DNA from: Phorcus lineatus
Taxonomy: Eukaryota > Mollusca > Gastropoda > Trochida > Trochidae
Length of the DNA: 64,000 nt
Assembly: GCA_921293015.1 (NCBI GenBank)
Contig: OV121097.1
Coordinates: forward strand, 12,897,940-12,961,939
Reading direction: 5' to 3'
Part shown: positions 23,829 to 35,867 of the stretch, one piece after another
How positions within the stretch are numbered: the first letter of the stretch is position 1
Layout of the letters: each line of letters begins with the position of its first letter
The notes under the pieces: generated by a model
The model's database searches: none
Told to the model about the DNA's origin: nothing
What the model saw: the letters and a program-made list of their open reading frames with translations, nothing else
Program-made: the position numbers and the translations under genes

Positions 23829-23933
23829 GTTTGGCTTATTTTCTAAAATTCTGTGGATATGTAATATAACTTCTCCCAAACTTGTTTTAAGTAAAACAAA
23901 GGGTAAAACAGTATCCAACTTTTGGCACCAGTA

Positions 23934-24079
23934 TGTTGTGCAAGAGTTTCAATGTGGCTCATTGTTCCTGTAGACTTTTGGCAGAATCTCAATAAACATA
24001 ATCTCCTTAAAAAGATAATATCGTAGACAAACTGTTACATGAAGTGTGTCACAATTTCTGAAATCTGTGTATTGTTTAT
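23934..24079 (+). repeat. 146-bp repeat, copy 2
   Basis: Near-identical partner of 21171-21316. Both copies start and stop at the same bases. Differences are single substitutions such as ATATCC/ATATCG and GTTAGATG/GTTACATG. Confidence 0.85.
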
Positions 24080-24527
24080 CTTTAATCATAAGGTGACATC
24101 TTCATCTTTGATAAAATGATCATGCTTTATCTAACTTATGACCTGGAAAGAGAAATTCAAGTGGGAGAGAGAGATGGGCATTGAACTTGATTTGAGGCCT
24201 ATTGCCAGTACATTCCGATGAATGTACTTCATATCTAAAATCTGAAATACTTCAAATCTAAAAAGAATTGGATTCTATGATCATGGATTCTTGTTTGTTT
24301 TCTCAACTACTATCATCAATATTCCTCCAAGATAGAACAGATGATATTCTTTACAACTGAAATATACAGATCGTGTTTGCAATATAGATATGCACAACTA
24401 TTGCATTATTTGCCATTTCTCTTGGCACCAACACACATTCTTCATGCCAGGAACCAAACCTGTTTTATCACACCTTATGTTTGTGCAGTGCCAACATTCT
24501 ACCGAAATCTCTTATCTTACCTTGTAT
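24080..24527. other. no feature recognised
   Basis: AT-rich DNA leading into the next minisatellite. Confidence 0.4.
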
Positions 24528-24870
24528 ATGCTATATTCTTTATTTGAACTTGTATGTTCCTTGTTTAGCCTATATTTGAACTAATATCTTCCTGGTATAT
24601 CCTTTATTGGAACCGGTATCTCTCTGGTATATCTTTCATTGGAACTGTTATCTTCCTTGTTAATCTTTTATTGGAACTGATATCTTCTCGGTATAGCCTT
24701 TATTGGAACTGGTATCTCCATGGTATATCTTTTATTAGAACTGATATGTCCCTAGCATATCGTTTATTTAAACTATTATATCTTTCTGGTATATTCTTTA
24801 TTGGAACTGATATCTCCCTGGTATATCCTTTATTGGAACTGTTATATCTTCCTGGTATATCCTGGGAAAA
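24528..24870 (+). repeat. ~31-bp minisatellite, about eleven units
   Basis: Units resemble GGTATATCCTTTATTGGAAC plus TGATATCTCCCT, varying from 29 to 33 bases. The open frames at 24671-24907 (plus) and 24700-24891 (minus) are products of the repeat and end shortly after it. Confidence 0.85.
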
Positions 24871-26788
24871 ACAACCTGACATTGTTATCACCCTCTATAG
24901 TCCCTGAACTAATTCAAAGATCATTTTATAGGTAGGTGTTAAAATGGCAAGGTGCATAACAGTATAAGTTGTACATGTGCCAAAAAAAGTCAACTTAAAT
25001 GATTTTGTTTTTCCTCTAGGACGTAGTGAATTCCTCTTCTACCCTTGCAAAACATGTACAAATCAAGTCATGTTCTTTAAAAATGGCTACTAAGAATGGT
25101 TTTGCAGTTTTTTATTGAGCAGTTTGATAAAATTAAGTGTAACTTTTGAATGAATACATTGATTTTCCTTCACATGCAGGCTACATTCTAGAAAATAATT
25201 GGAGTTACACCATTACTAAATGTCTTCAGATAAAAATAAAGCAAATGTGGAGTCATTGAAGTACGTTACCTCTGCTTTTAGTGAAAGACTTATCTGTTTT
25301 GCTTTTGGCAGTTTTCAAATGTTTTTCTCTCTGACATCCATACATCCATTCTTTACATAACGATGCTTACGTAAAAGTCATATTTACTGAATCACCTCCA
25401 ACAAGAAAGATTTCCCGCAGCAAAAAGCATATGGATTTCCTATGATGTACTGTTTTGCGAGAAAACACCATTGTTGTAACCTAAATAACGCCATCAATAG
25501 AAATGATGGTTAATAACTCTATGGACTGGCAGATAGTTGATTGTGATTACAACAATGTCATTACGTCAATGAACTCAATTCCATACCATTCGTCCTTGTA
25601 TAAACTTTATAATCAATGGTTAGAACTTGATGACCGATATTGTTTTGTTGCTTGCTTTGATTTTTGTCTTCCTCTAATATTAGATGTTAACCAAGTCAAA
25701 AGTGTGTTTCAAAGCAATTATCTTTCAGTATGGTGCATCCTGCATAATCTGAAATTCTATATATTATCACCCCTGGGACTTTTCATCAGGCAAATTTGTA
25801 CTGAAATCACCTGCCGCTGAGTTTATCACAAAAGAAATAACCAATGACAGAATGTTAGCCTTGGATGTAATGATTGCATTCCCTGTCTGGTTAACTTTGT
25901 ATTTAAAACTATATAATCATCTTATGCTTAGGAATTAGAATTTAAAAGTTCCAAGTTTCACCTGAATTCTGATTGGCTGAAAAACGAGCTAAAAGATGAA
26001 ATATTGCCAAGACCATTTCTGCAATGTAAGACCTGCATGCATATTTTAAGAAGAGTTTAGAATGAAGACCATATACCATATATCTGCACAAGGCTTGATA
26101 AAATTTACAGTTTTGTCGAATTTGATGGGAGAAGAATTTGAAATTGGAAGGGGGGGATAACTTCACATGCTCATCTAAAGTGTCTGTCAAATCGGCCCAC
26201 CATGTTGCTTTTTCAGAGAACTACATGACATGACGCTGTACTTTTTTCATTATGTTATAACAATAATATTTATGAATGGATAGAATATCCAGGCGCTTAT
26301 TGTTGATAACAGTATAAATTATTTTGAATACATTAATGTTCTCAATTCTTAAGACCCAGTAGTGACTCTCCAACTTTGGTTTGTGCTTATCCTTTTCTTA
26401 GTTTTTATGTTACAAAAATCACAACAAAATAATATATCTGGCATGTTAAATAGGATATAGGGAAAATATGTCAGTCAAGCAGTCATTGTTGATAAGTAAT
26501 CGTTCATGATAACCGAGTTGAACTCTTGTATGTCAATTTCTGAGACTGTAATTACATGACTGACAGGCAATAAACAACTTATAGAATCTCTTGACTGATA
26601 TGTACGTGTTAATGAAGTAACAATCAATCAATAAATAAAAATGTTTTTCCACTTTTATGAACCAAAACTCCTGAAAATCAATCATCACAATTGTGAACTG
26701 GTCTGTTTCAAGTACTTGACTTATGTCTACAGATGGTTGAACAGGGTCAAATATATTGCTTTTTTACCTTTGAGGGTAAACATATAAC
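24871..26788. other. no supported gene
   Basis: AT-rich DNA. The longest open frame, 25503-25820 on plus (105 codons with an ATG), has no recognisable domain and is of a length expected by chance here. A TGATTGGCTGA (inverted CCAAT) motif occurs at about 25969. Confidence 0.4.
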
Positions 26789-26945
26789 AGTACATAAAAG
26801 TCATATGATAAGAATGTGCAAATATGTGTGATATTCAATCATTTATGGTCTACTAAGGTGCCTCAAGAGGTATTTGTATATCAAAGTACATAAAAATCAT
26901 ATGATGTTCATGTGCAAATATCTGCGATATTCAATCATATCAAGT
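26789..26945 (+). repeat. 96-bp tandem duplication
   Basis: TACATAAAAGTCATATGATA ... GTGCAAATATGTGTGATATTC (from 26791) is repeated from 26887 as TACATAAAAATCATATGATG ... GTGCAAATATCTGCGATATTC. Confidence 0.75.
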
Positions 26946-27493
26946 CTTGTTCAAAGATTACAGGCAGTATTAATTTAAATCAAATATGCTTTGATGTGAC
27001 ATATTTCAATTTTATATTTACAAAATTTTACATTAAATGTCATAATTGCATGTACGTATCTGTTAAGTGAATCTTTGTATATCACCTGATATGATTTTAT
27101 CAGTTGTCTTCATTTAAGATGCTATTATGACTGAAATTGTGAATAAAATTGACTGAAACATTACTAGACATGAAATCTATCTAAGATTTTATTTTGTCAC
27201 ATCAAAAGAAATTGAATATCTTTATTATTGTCGCTTAAAATTATTTGTGCATACTTTGATTTTCTATTGTTTGTGAAACACAAAAAATGATATTTTTCCA
27301 GAGTATAATTATGATGTGAATTTGATGAATTAAGATATAGACATATTTATACAGTTACTCTTCAATCAATATTGCCTACCAAGTTCAATGTGTCTATAGA
27401 AAAGGTTTTGTAGCATGGAACGTAATGGTTCAATGGTGATATTGATGTAATTGATAATTTTACGCATCCAGATCAATTATATTCTTTTTAATT
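26946..27493. other. no feature recognised
   Basis: AT-rich DNA with no gene or repeat. Confidence 0.4.
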
Positions 27494-28755
27494 ATACCCC
27501 CGCCTTACAGCGTAAGCGGGGGTATATAGCGTTCATTCTGTCCGTCCGTCTGTCCGTCTGTCCGTCTGTCCGTCTGTCCGTCCGTCACAAATCTTTGTCC
27601 GGAGCATATCTCCTAAACTATACATGCTAGCTTCACCAAACTTCATACACTTATCAACCATGATCCTTAGATGTGCCTTTTGAGGGTTAGACCAACAAAT
27701 GATTTTTATTTTTTGCAGTTTCCATGGAAACATGACTAAAACAGTGACTCTATGACCAAGTCCTTTGTCCGGAGCATATCTCCTAAACTATACATGCTAG
27801 CTTCACCAAACTTCATACACTTATCAACCATGATCCCTAGATGTGCCTTTTGAGGGTTAGACTAACAAATGATTTTTATTTTTTGCGGTTTCCATGGAAA
27901 CATGACTAAAACAGTGACTCTATGACCAAGTCCTTTGTCCGGAGCATATCTCCTAAACTATACATGCTAGCTTCACCAAACTTCATACACTTATCAACCA
28001 TGATCCCTAGATGTGCCTTTTGAGGGTTAGACTAACAAATGATTTTTATTTTTTGCGATTTCCATGGAAACATGACTAAAACAGTGACTCTATGACCAAG
28101 TCCTTTGTCCGGAGCATTTATCCTAAACTATACATGCTATCTTCATCAAACTTCATACACTTATAAAACATGATCCCTAGATGTGATTTTGAGGGTTAGA
28201 CCAACAAATGATTTTTATTTTTTGCGGTTTCCATGGAAACATGACTTAAACAGTGACAAAGTCCTTTGTACAGAGTATATCTTCATAACTGTACATGCTA
28301 TCTTTACCAAACTTCATACACTTATCAACCATGATCCATTGATGTGCCTTTTGAGGGTTAGACCAACAAATGATTTTTATTTTTTTTGCGCTTTCCATGG
28401 AAACATGACTAAAACAGTGAATTTATGACTAAGTCCTTTGTCCGGAGTATATCTTCTAAACCGTACATGCTATCATCACCAAACTTCATACACTTATCCA
28501 TATTGGTGCGTCTCTTGAGGGTAAGACCAAAAAATTATTTTTATTTTTTGCGTTTTACATGGAAACGTTACTAAAACAATGACTATCTGACAAAGTGCTT
28601 TTTCCTGAGCATATCTTCTAAACTATACATGCTAGCTTCAACAAACTTAATACACTTATCAACCATGATCCCTAAGTGAGCTTTTTGAGGGTAAGACCAA
28701 CAAAGAAAGCCAGACTGTAGTTTGAAGCGGGGGTATGTGAGCTGTGCTCACTTCT
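27494..28755 (+). mobile_element. hairpin-headed element with seven ~170-bp repeats
   Basis: The left end is a hairpin ATACCCCCGC ... GCGGGGGTAT (27494-27525), followed by a TCCGTCTG microsatellite (27540-27587). Then come about seven copies of a 170-base unit starting TTTGTCCGGAGCATATCTCC, at 27594, 27764, 27934, 28104, 28265, 28437 and about 28601. The second and third copies are nearly identical; the last three diverge. The right end repeats AAGCGGGGGTATGTGAGCTG with a small hairpin GTGAGC/GCTCAC. I recall similar units in molluscan genomes. No transposase is present. The open frames at 27533-27733 and 28183-28428 follow the repeat. Confidence 0.75.
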
Positions 28756-29321
28756 TTACTTGTTATATCTTTATTCTTTGATCAGTTGTGCAACACTATG
28801 ATCAATAAATGTGGCATATTTTATTCATGCTTCTAAAAACATGATCATATATTTCTGTGACAGACAACCATTTATTGATATATTGATGTACAAATGTTTC
28901 TATCATGGTTACATTTGTATCTCGTGGTCTTAAGAGCTTTGATTTGAAAAAAAATGTTAACAAGGTTTTTAATGGAGGATAAACTGAATGGACTAGATTC
29001 TTTGTTAGTTACTTTTATATTTGTGATGAAATTGTCTTTACTGGTCAGAAATCCTATGGCATGCTTGTTTTAGATTTGACAAATTTTCACCATACCCTTG
29101 TAAACCAATAATCAAACAAGGAGATAAACATTTCTAATTACTTCTTTAGAGTATATGTGAACTTTATGATGGGCAGGCTCTGACCCTTCTCATTAATTAT
29201 TTGAGTGTTTTGAACTTTTACTGTCAGGCAGTTGGTATAATGTTTGGATGTGCTATAAGATGTTTTGTTTGTGCCCTTGTCCATTGTAAATCATTAATGC
29301 TATATATATGAGGATCTTACC
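28756..29321. other. no feature recognised
   Basis: AT-rich DNA between two repeat structures. Confidence 0.4.
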
Positions 29322-29436
29322 CAAGTGTGTTCTGATATCATATCGATCAACACAAGTTGATTAAATTTTAAGCTTGCAAAGGAGTATTTTACTTTAATCA
29401 ACGAGTGTTGATATATTTGATATCAGAAGACACTTG
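29322..29436. repeat. imperfect fold-back (44-bp arms)
   Basis: Left arm 29322-29365 (CAAGTGTGTTCTGATATCAT ...) pairs with right arm 29393-29436 (... TTTGATATCAGAAGACACTT) with few mismatches around a 27-base loop. A second partial copy of the right-arm end, TTGATATTAGAAGACACAAG, follows at about 29451. Likely a small fold-back/MITE. Confidence 0.65.
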
Positions 29437-29720
29437 ATAATTATATATAAATTGATATTAGAAGACACAAGGGTTACATATTTTTATCATCCCAAATCAT
29501 TCTTCAACAGTTTTGATAGAATGAATCCCTGACTATAGAACTGCCATTTGACATCTTGAAAAGTTTGGTCATGAAAATGTGACATCATCAGCATTATGAC
29601 GTGATGGCTTTGTTTTGCCATTAACATTGTGATGTCATAGCATTGTTAGTGTTCTCAGTGATGCCACAGCATTCTAAGGTCATTGACGCAGTCATTTTGA
29701 CAATTTGACTGTTGCAACTT
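29437..29720. other. no feature recognised
   Basis: Short spacer with GATGTCATAGCA-like words repeated around 29580-29660. No gene. Confidence 0.35.
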
Positions 29721-30375
29721 CTACAATGCAAGTAAAACATCAGACAAACAGTATATAAATACTGACGATAAAAGTGCTGTATAGAGAATAAATAAGACCC
29801 AATGTTACCGAAGATATAAGAAAAGATCATAAAGTAAGGAATTCAAATTCTCTTCCTTCTCTGCAAGGAAAATATCAGGCAAAGGGGATATGAATGCTGA
29901 AAGTAAAAGCCCTTAGGGAATGAATACGACTGATATCTCTTAGGACCGACAACATGTAGAGTGAAAGGGCAATTAAAGAATGAGAGCAAATCATCTTCCA
30001 ATCTCTACAAGGAAAATATCAGAGCAACAGAATATAAATACCGAAAGTAAAAACCCTTAGGGAATGAATACGACCACATGTCTCTTAGGACAGACAACCC
30101 TATGTTAAAAAGGGTTATTAAGAAAAAAGGCAAATTGCTATCGCTGCAAGTAAGATATCAGACCAACAGGATAATTATAAATGCTGAAAGTAAAAGCCCT
30201 TAGAAATGAATACGACCACATATCTCCAAGGACAGACAACTCTGTAGAGTGAAAGGGCAATCAAGGAATGAGAGCAAATCATCTGCCAATCTCTACAAGG
30301 AAAATATCAGGCCAACAGGATATAAATGCTTAAAGTAAAGGCCATGTGTAGAGAATGAATATGACCACAGAGCCG
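29721..30375 (+). repeat. ~145-bp tandem repeat, 4-5 units
   Basis: Units contain CTACAAGGAAAATATCAGGC, then AACAGGATATAAATGCTGAA, AGTAAAAGCCCTTAGGGAAT, ATACGACCACATATCTC and GTAGAGTGAAAGGGCAAT. CTGCAAG/CTACAAG marks lie at 29721 (degenerate), 29861, 30005, 30143 and 30293. Period is 138-150 bases. Confidence 0.85.
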
Positions 30376-31254
30376 TGATAATTAAAACTCTTCCGTCTGT
30401 CATGGCCGCTGCACTAATTGATAAAACAGCCTGGATACATCAGTCACAGCAGTACATCATGTTGGCATGGGGTCAATCAATAAGGTCTCCAGATTCGAAC
30501 CCAGTCGCCTGTGTTGACATGCACTGCACCCGTTGGCCTGCTGTCATAGTGATGGAATGTGACTGGTCTTTGGGTTCACATGGTAAAAGGAATGAGAATT
30601 TTGTTTCGATTGGCCGATTTCTTGCCCGTTTCAGAAGAGATCGAGATGGTTAACTATTTCTACCTTTGGTTTCTGGATCCCATACTCCTTATTAACATTT
30701 AATTTGAAAAATTGCTCAATTTGAAATTTATGTATTTCCCTAAAAGGAGTTCTAAACTCATGAACTTTTATGTTTTCAGAATTTTCCTTGGGATTCCATA
30801 TCAAATTTGAAGTGGTTTGAATTTTAGATTAAATGTTGAAAGTTCTTAAAATGGAGGGAAAGGAAATAAAAATGAAGTGCAACCTGGCAAAAAATTTACA
30901 CTTTGTCATCTTGTGATGAAATAGCTTCACATTAGCCTTCTGATTATATCATAATCAATTGTTTCCGGGTATTTAAGACAACTTTCAGTTTTAAAACTGA
31001 ATTACACTTTCTTTAGCTAGCTTATTTACATCCTTATTAAAAAACTAATCCCATTGACCAGCGTCATTTCCAATTTCAATATCAGTCTTCTTCCATGTGC
31101 ACGGCACTGTTCTCAAATTCTAGTCGAATGACTTTCCATTGTAAGCATCCATGTTTGCAATAACTTAGATAAAGCTAATAGAGTGGTTAATAACTTTATT
31201 AACCTTATTGCCCCACTACATTTACTCATTATTTCTACTGTCCACCCATTAGAG
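30376..31254. other. mixed-complexity stretch, no supported gene
   Basis: 30376-30660 is GC-richer and has a 92-codon plus-strand open frame without ATG or a clear splice context. A B-box-like GGTTCGAATC lies on the minus strand at about 30490-30500, but the A-box spacing is too short for a tRNA. The rest is AT-rich. Confidence 0.3.
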
Positions 31255-31450
31255 GGTCCTCCTTAGAAAGACGGATGCAAATGAAAATGGCCGCCATGGG
31301 CAAGTTCTGATCTTGTGTGACCAATAAGCTGTTAGTGAATTAACCTTCTCTTGTATTAGATAAAAGCAAATGGCCGCCATAATCAAAACGCAAATGAATG
31401 TCATGACCATGTCGTAAACAAAGTTATTTTAACAGAAAATGCAAATGGAT
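31255..31450. promoter_or_regulatory. octamer/ATGGCCGCCAT cluster (candidate enhancer)
   Basis: Two POU-octamer words ATGCAAAT (31275-31282 and 31439-31446) flank two AAATGGCCGCCAT words (near 31286 and 31367) and a GACCAATAAG CCAAT-like site. A further AAATGGCCGCCA lies at about 31850. ATGGC/GCCAT cores resemble YY1-type sites. This is motif clustering only; no gene start is near and function is inferred. Confidence 0.25.
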
Positions 31451-33264
31451 GCAATAAAAACAAACTGATATGGCAAAAGTCCAAAATGATTAATGTAATA
31501 AACAAAGAAATAAATGATTGGTGAAACAGAAATTCAAATTTAACTGTTAGATATATATGTGATTTTAAACTGAAATTATTTCTTTACTTGTAAATATATA
31601 CATTCCAAACAATTAATGTTATTTGATAAAGAATAGTTTTTCCCAGTAGATACTAGAACTTTATAGTTTAATACTTTATTCATTTGGTTCAAGGTAAATA
31701 TGTAATTGCGAGACACTTTCAATTCAATAGTTTAAAATGAAACTGTTTTCGAATGATATTCTAGTCATCAGTTTTGATTATGCCATATCAACATTATATA
31801 ACATAAAAGATATAAGATCTTATTAAATCAAGGTCTTATGGAAAATTGCAAATGGCCGCCACAAGCATTTATTCTGATATTAAAAATAACCTTGAAGCCT
31901 CAGTTTGATATGACCTTGGTTGTCAACTCCGGCCTTGAGGTGTCACCACTTACGCCTACAAATGTCAGGAAGTCATTCACGATACCAATTTCATCAATCA
32001 CTAACCCAGTCCTGAATGTTAATATTAGATACCTAAACTCCTCTACAAGCAGCAGAAAGGCTAATTTCATGTAGTCTGCTAACAATAACTTAACTTAAGT
32101 GCTATGCCCACCATACTATCAAGATTAATGACGTAGTCTGTTCGGAGTAAATTATATGCATTAAGACCAGTCTTGAGTATATTCATGGGTAATCGTATGG
32201 AAACATCTTGACTTTTATTAATCCAGACAGAATATTATATCTTCTGGGATTCGAATTTTCTGTGCTTCTGCTGATTTCAGATTTGCTATATTTAGAAAGA
32301 GTTTCAGATTTGCTAAAGAGTTCTATCAAAGTAATATTTTTGAAATTCAGGTTTATACATATACACCTGAAAAAAGTATTACAACTCCTGATTACCAATG
32401 ACCAGGTTAATAACATGAATGATATTCGATTGATTTGGATCAATGTCATAATATTATTAAAGTGTTAGTTTCAGGTTAAAGAATAACAAATTCGTCGGTA
32501 ATTACTATGCAATTTTTCATGTTAAAAATAGATATTGAAGGTAACCTTGTAAGCAGTCAAATTTCATAGTCCAAAATATTTTAGGGTAACAGCAATGTCT
32601 GTTAAATAGAAGTTGATGATGACATTTATGGATAACTAAAAACACAGAAACAAGAAATAAAGGGACGATTTAGTGAAACCCCAATGACCACAAATGGCTT
32701 TTGCAAAACATCCCAACATTTTTGCAAACAAGATGTGAACTGTCTGTATAGGGCCGTCGTACCATTCTACTTTGGTAAGGTGTTTTTCAGATGAGCTATG
32801 GATATAACTATAAAACCTTTGTTGTTTTCATGGTTTAACTGTGGCTCTTATTAAATCATCAAGAAAAACTTTGTGTTGCAATACTTTTTTCTAGGTATAT
32901 ATATACATGTCTACTCAGATTTTGTAAGACTTTTTTTGCTTGAGATTTTATAATTTGACAATGAAAAGAGAGCATTCACTCAAAAAGAAACGCATTTAGG
33001 ACTGAACCCATTCATGAAAGCTACACAAGTGTGGAAATTATTTTACTTTAGCTATTATGAACGACAAGGCTTGAATAAATCTTATAAATTATCTGAAAAG
33101 TTTTGGACAATCTATTAAATTTATCTTAGTTATATTGTACAAAGTAGCAAATAACCTTATGCATTAAAGCAAATTGAAATGATCCATACCTTTCAATAAT
33201 CTATTGTATATTATTAAGAAAACAGTGTATCTTATGATGATAAAGTCAGTTGTCAGGCAAGCAG
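31451..33264. other. no supported gene; strand-ambiguous open block at 31895-32075
   Basis: 31895-32075 is GC-richer and open on both strands. Minus has an acceptor AACATTCAG and a donor TAGGC|GTAAGTGG around a 58-base piece; plus has an acceptor GAAGCCTCAG before a 57-codon open frame. Neither reading is compelling. The remaining DNA is AT-rich. Confidence 0.3.
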
Positions 33265-34042
33265 TACTGTAAAATCAGAATATTTCGCGGGGGTTTAATT
33301 TTCGCGCTTTTCGCGCAAAGACATAATGCGCGAATAATAAAACATCGCGAAATATTATGGTTATGAACGTGAAGAAAACCAATAACAGACAAATAATTTG
33401 GTTGACACATTTTATTACTCACAGTAATGTTTGGTTTGTTCATTAATGACGAGTCACTAATTAGAGCTCTCACAAGCGTGTACGGCGATATGCACGTTGT
33501 TTGTTGTGCAAACACAATCATCACAGTAATCCGGCCTGGCGGAATCCACTCTTGATCGCCAATATGCGTGTCCTGATGTTTTGATTCGTAACGCTTGAGC
33601 TTCGATTCGGTGCGTATTGCGGTACAGGACCTTCGGTTCAAATATGTTTTCGGTTCGGTATGAAATTTCTTTGAACGAGATCTCGAGGATTCACATCATT
33701 CAAACACTATTGTTGGGAATTAAAGATCAAACTATATCGTTCCGAATGTTTACTTCCGGGAAAACTTGGCGACAGGTATCGTTACCACTTCAAAACTTGA
33801 AGACGTTTAATGACAATAAATGAATAAAATTTTAATCATAGACTTTTTGAATAAATATTATTGTTTTCATTGTTAATTACTACTAGTTTCAGTGTACTCT
33901 TTGTTGCACGGTGCATGTAGTTTTGCTCACCAAATAATTGCTATTGCTTGGTCGATATGCGCGAAAATTAAACCCCGCGAATCAGTCATTTTTTATGTTT
34001 GCGCGAAAATAACACCCCTCGAAAATAAATGATTTTACAGTA
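33265..34042. mobile_element. TIR DNA element (non-autonomous), TA-flanked
   Basis: The ends are inverted: TACTGTAAAATCA at 33265-33277 and TGATTTTACAGTA at 34030-34042, each bounded by TA. Inside each end is CpG-rich related text (TTTCGCGGGGGTTTAATTTTC at left; the complement of GCGCGAAAATTAAACCCCGCG at right). Length is about 776 bases, so it lacks room for a full transposase. The 131-codon minus open frame at 33246-33641 crosses the left end and resembles no transposase I know. The superfamily is not assigned. Confidence 0.65.
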
Positions 34043-35690
34043 TATCCTGTTTATATGGACACCTGTTTCCTTGCACTCCATAAGTTCCTGTGTTCGAGAT
34101 GTGATGAGTTGGCGAGACAATAACACATGATAAACGCCTTAATGTTGTCAAGTTTGCAACTTTTTTCAGGATTTCTGATCAATTACATTGAACAAATTCA
34201 TAAAAATGAAAACATTATTCAGTTTCTGATGTAATCATATAATATTGATTAATTAAGTAAATTCTGAATACAATCAATATAGATCTGTAAGAAATAGCAA
34301 GGTTATCATTTATTTAATATCTGTCGTATGTCATCATTTTTTAGCCCAAGGATGAATTTTGTCTCCTCTGTTTCTAAACTAAAGCAAAAAATGTCTTTTC
34401 TCACATACAAAATTTAAGAAATGCAAAAGTTATGAGAAAAGCTTGATTTATATCCATTACGGATTCCTGTCAAAGAATTCATGAAAATCTTGAAAAAAAA
34501 TTTTCCAAAATAAAAATTTGAAAATTATGATATATGTACAGCGTACATCTTTTTCATTATGAAAGGAGTCTAGCACTTGTACCAAGTCTATATGAAATCT
34601 TCTATCAAAGAGTACATAAGCTTCATCAAATTCATCGATGCAGAAAAACGGGCTTAAAAATCATCAAAGAGGGTCCAAACTACCAAAACACCATTGAGGT
34701 GCCAATCTTTTGTGTTAGTTTGCGCTAAGGAGTCATTTCTCAATCCAGGCAAATAAATCTGGATAAAACCGGATCAATCAAATCACAATTGCCTTATATG
34801 AGCTAATTATGCTTCAAAGAGATAATCGCTTCACTGCCTGAGCTCCAAACAGTGTCAGTGCTCACAACACTGTAAGGAGCTTGTGTTTTAAAGCAATTTG
34901 AGTTTAACATGATTAGTCCTTTGAAGATGAATAATCTGTAAAAATCATCTTTATAAATAGTCTGATTGTCTGAAGGCATTTGATACGTAAAAATTGTGTT
35001 TTGAAAAACAATCTGACAAATTGAAATCAGCTTTAATGATTTTTTTCAAAATGCGTGTTGAATTATCATTTCTTCTGGGAACGAATTCGTCTGTTTATTA
35101 AATGCTTCAAAGCTCAAAGCAGAAATATTACTTAATTGATTTCTGCAACAATTGATTTGACCAGAAAATTGGAAATTGTCATTCGTGTGTAAAAATTTAC
35201 ATTTGATAAGGTGTTCATTAAAAGCTTTTTCAAGTTGTGATATATAGGTTAATTCATCCATCAAGTCAATTATTGGTTGAAAACTGAACTGATTTTCATG
35301 ATTATCTTCTTTTCATTTGTTAACTTTGATTTCACATGAAACATATGTACTTATTCAAATGATTGAATCTCATTGAAGAAATAATCATGTTTTTGACTGT
35401 TTTGGTAAAATTGGCTTGTTTTGAACCAAACATTCACATTCTACAAACTTTATTAAAGCTTTTAATCTTTAAACTATTTATTTTACTACACATGGTGTGA
35501 ATTAAGATTAATGGAAAACTCCAAATTGGATTATGTCTTGCAACATCTATCAACTTTTCCATCCCTTTGAGTTTATCATCAAAACAGAATAGTACTGAAA
35601 TGTTTGCAGAGAAGTATTTCGGACAATCTAGTGCTAATATCATCTTCCCTCACATTGAATAACTTGTGCTAGCCCTAATGAAGCGCTAAT
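34043..35690. other. no supported gene
   Basis: AT-rich DNA. Open frames at 34534-34728 (plus, 64 codons), 35046-35264 (minus, 72 codons with ATG) and 35434-35643 (minus) have plausible residue composition but no convincing splice sites, and their lengths are expected by chance. Confidence 0.35.
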
Positions 35691-35761
35691 TTTGGCTGCA
35701 AGGCTGATGCGACGGATCTCAATAGTCCAATGAGAAATCCTATGAGAATTTCAAGTTTTTG

Positions 35762-35775
35762 CCAAAAGAGGGCGC
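35762..35775 (+). promoter_or_regulatory. CTCF-like motif
   Basis: CCAAAAGAGGGCGC matches 12 of 14 positions of the bilaterian CTCF core CCASYAGRKGGCRS, including all of AGAGGGCGC. It lies in a short GC-richer patch (35690-35810) directly before a long G tract. Occupancy is unknown. Confidence 0.35.
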
Positions 35776-35810
35776 TGCAGTCACTAGTGATGGAGCAATG
35801 TAAAGCCATA

Positions 35811-35847
<37 letters not shown>

Positions 35848-35867
35848 GGGAGGAGGGGGGGGGGGGG
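35811..35867 (+). repeat. poly-G tract (35 uninterrupted G)
   Basis: 35811-35845 is an unbroken run of 35 G, followed by TTGGGAGGA and a further run of 13 G ending at 35867. It can form G-quadruplex structures. The exact length is suspect because such homopolymers are commonly mis-sequenced. Confidence 0.9.

Noticed and set aside
25503..25820. 105-codon plus-strand frame with ATG
   Set aside because: No domain, AT-rich codon pattern and a length expected by chance a few times in this window.
30462..30540. Minus-strand tRNA from a GGTTCGAATC B box
   Set aside because: The A box would be too close and no cloverleaf can be drawn; probably chance.
33246..33641. 131-codon minus-strand frame
   Set aside because: It crosses the left end of the TIR element and resembles no transposase or host protein I know.
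35046..35264. 72-codon minus-strand frame with ATG
   Set aside because: Composition is plausible but there are no splice sites or homology, and the length is within chance.
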